This document shows, piece after piece, positions 5,948 through 6,119 of a DNA stretch of 6,119 bases; position 1 is the first letter of the stretch; every line of letters begins with the position of its first letter. Position numbers and translations under genes: made by a program. The notes under the pieces were generated by a model that ran no database searches, had not been told where the DNA came from, and saw only the letters and a program-made list of their open reading frames with translations. This DNA is from PWXP01 sp964487655 (GTDB lineage Bacteria; Planctomycetota; Planctomycetia; Pirellulales; Thermoguttaceae): positions 1 through 6,119 of the forward strand of contig CAZASB010000290.1 of NCBI GenBank assembly GCA_964487655.1, read 5' to 3'.

Positions 5948-6119
5948 TCCGCCGGGCCATACGCCGCGGCGACTTCGGCTTGTGGCAGCGGCTGGGGTAC
6001 TAGGCCGCCGGCAAGCAGTGCTTCGCGCCCGCCGCCTTCGTTGAGGAAGGCGAAGAAGCTCTTCGCCGCGTCCGACGCCTTGCTGGAAAGGCGCACGTAA
6101 ACCGGCTGCGCGAGTGGGT
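5944..6119 (-). CDS. C-terminal end of a probable phosphate-type (PstS-like) ABC substrate-binding protein, partial
   Basis: Only the last 57 residues are in the window; the 5' end lies beyond the right edge. The sequence PLAQPVYVRLSSKASDAAKSFFAFLNEGGGREALLAGGLVPQPLPQ resembles the end of PstS-type periplasmic binding proteins, where PLARPLYVYV, a helix with F..FL, and a final GYVPLP/GLVPLP motif are typical. The frame ends at TAA 5946-5944. That stop lies inside the right terminal repeat of the 75-bp element: the last sense codon GAG and the TAA span the target-duplication/element border. The native gene therefore probably had a different C-terminus (see 5330-5683). The PstS-like core ends before the insertion, so the truncated protein may still fold. 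Assignment rests on a short stretch; another type 2 periplasmic binding protein is possible. Confidence 0.6.
   Translation of the reverse strand, partial: PLAQPVYVRLSSKASDAAKSFFAFLNEGGGREALLAGGLVPQPLPQAEVAAAYGPAE

Overview
The window is GC-rich bacterial chromosome and most resembles the Planctomycetes (Pirellulales-like). The best evidence is the first gene. It encodes a sigma-70 factor with an acidic N-terminus and an Arg-rich spacer between regions 1.2 and 2, a layout I recall from planctomycete sigma factors. The ubiD-ubiE-ubiX cluster fits a menaquinone-using bacterium. Taxonomy is inferred; there is no rRNA here.

Layout. 17-1597 (+): RpoD-like sigma factor with a probable TTG start. 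1604-4467 (-): a three-gene operon transcribed ubiD-like > ubiE/menG > ubiX, with a 12-nt gap and then an ATGA overlap. It converges on the sigma gene with only 6 nt between the stops. 4468-4560: a short divergent promoter region. 4561-5328 (+): comB-like phosphosulfolactate phosphatase. 5330-6119 (-): the 3' end of a gene entering from the right edge. It resembles the C-terminus of a phosphate (PstS-type) substrate-binding protein, followed by a Pro/Ala-rich tail, and is split by two different miniature inverted-repeat elements.

How the genes fit together. UbiX makes prenylated FMN, UbiD-family enzymes use it to decarboxylate aromatic acids, and UbiE/MenG methylates the resulting demethylquinol. 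The trio therefore looks like late quinone (probably menaquinone) synthesis. However, the UbiD-like protein has substitutions at several positions that are catalytic or metal-binding in characterised UbiD enzymes, while UbiX looks fully intact. ComB has no coenzyme M partner genes in view.

The two strongest observations are the non-canonical UbiD active site and the pair of insertions at the right end. Removing both elements, each with one copy of its target duplication, on paper joins the substrate-binding-protein frame to the downstream tail in one continuous reading frame. I found no new multi-gene defence or mobile system.
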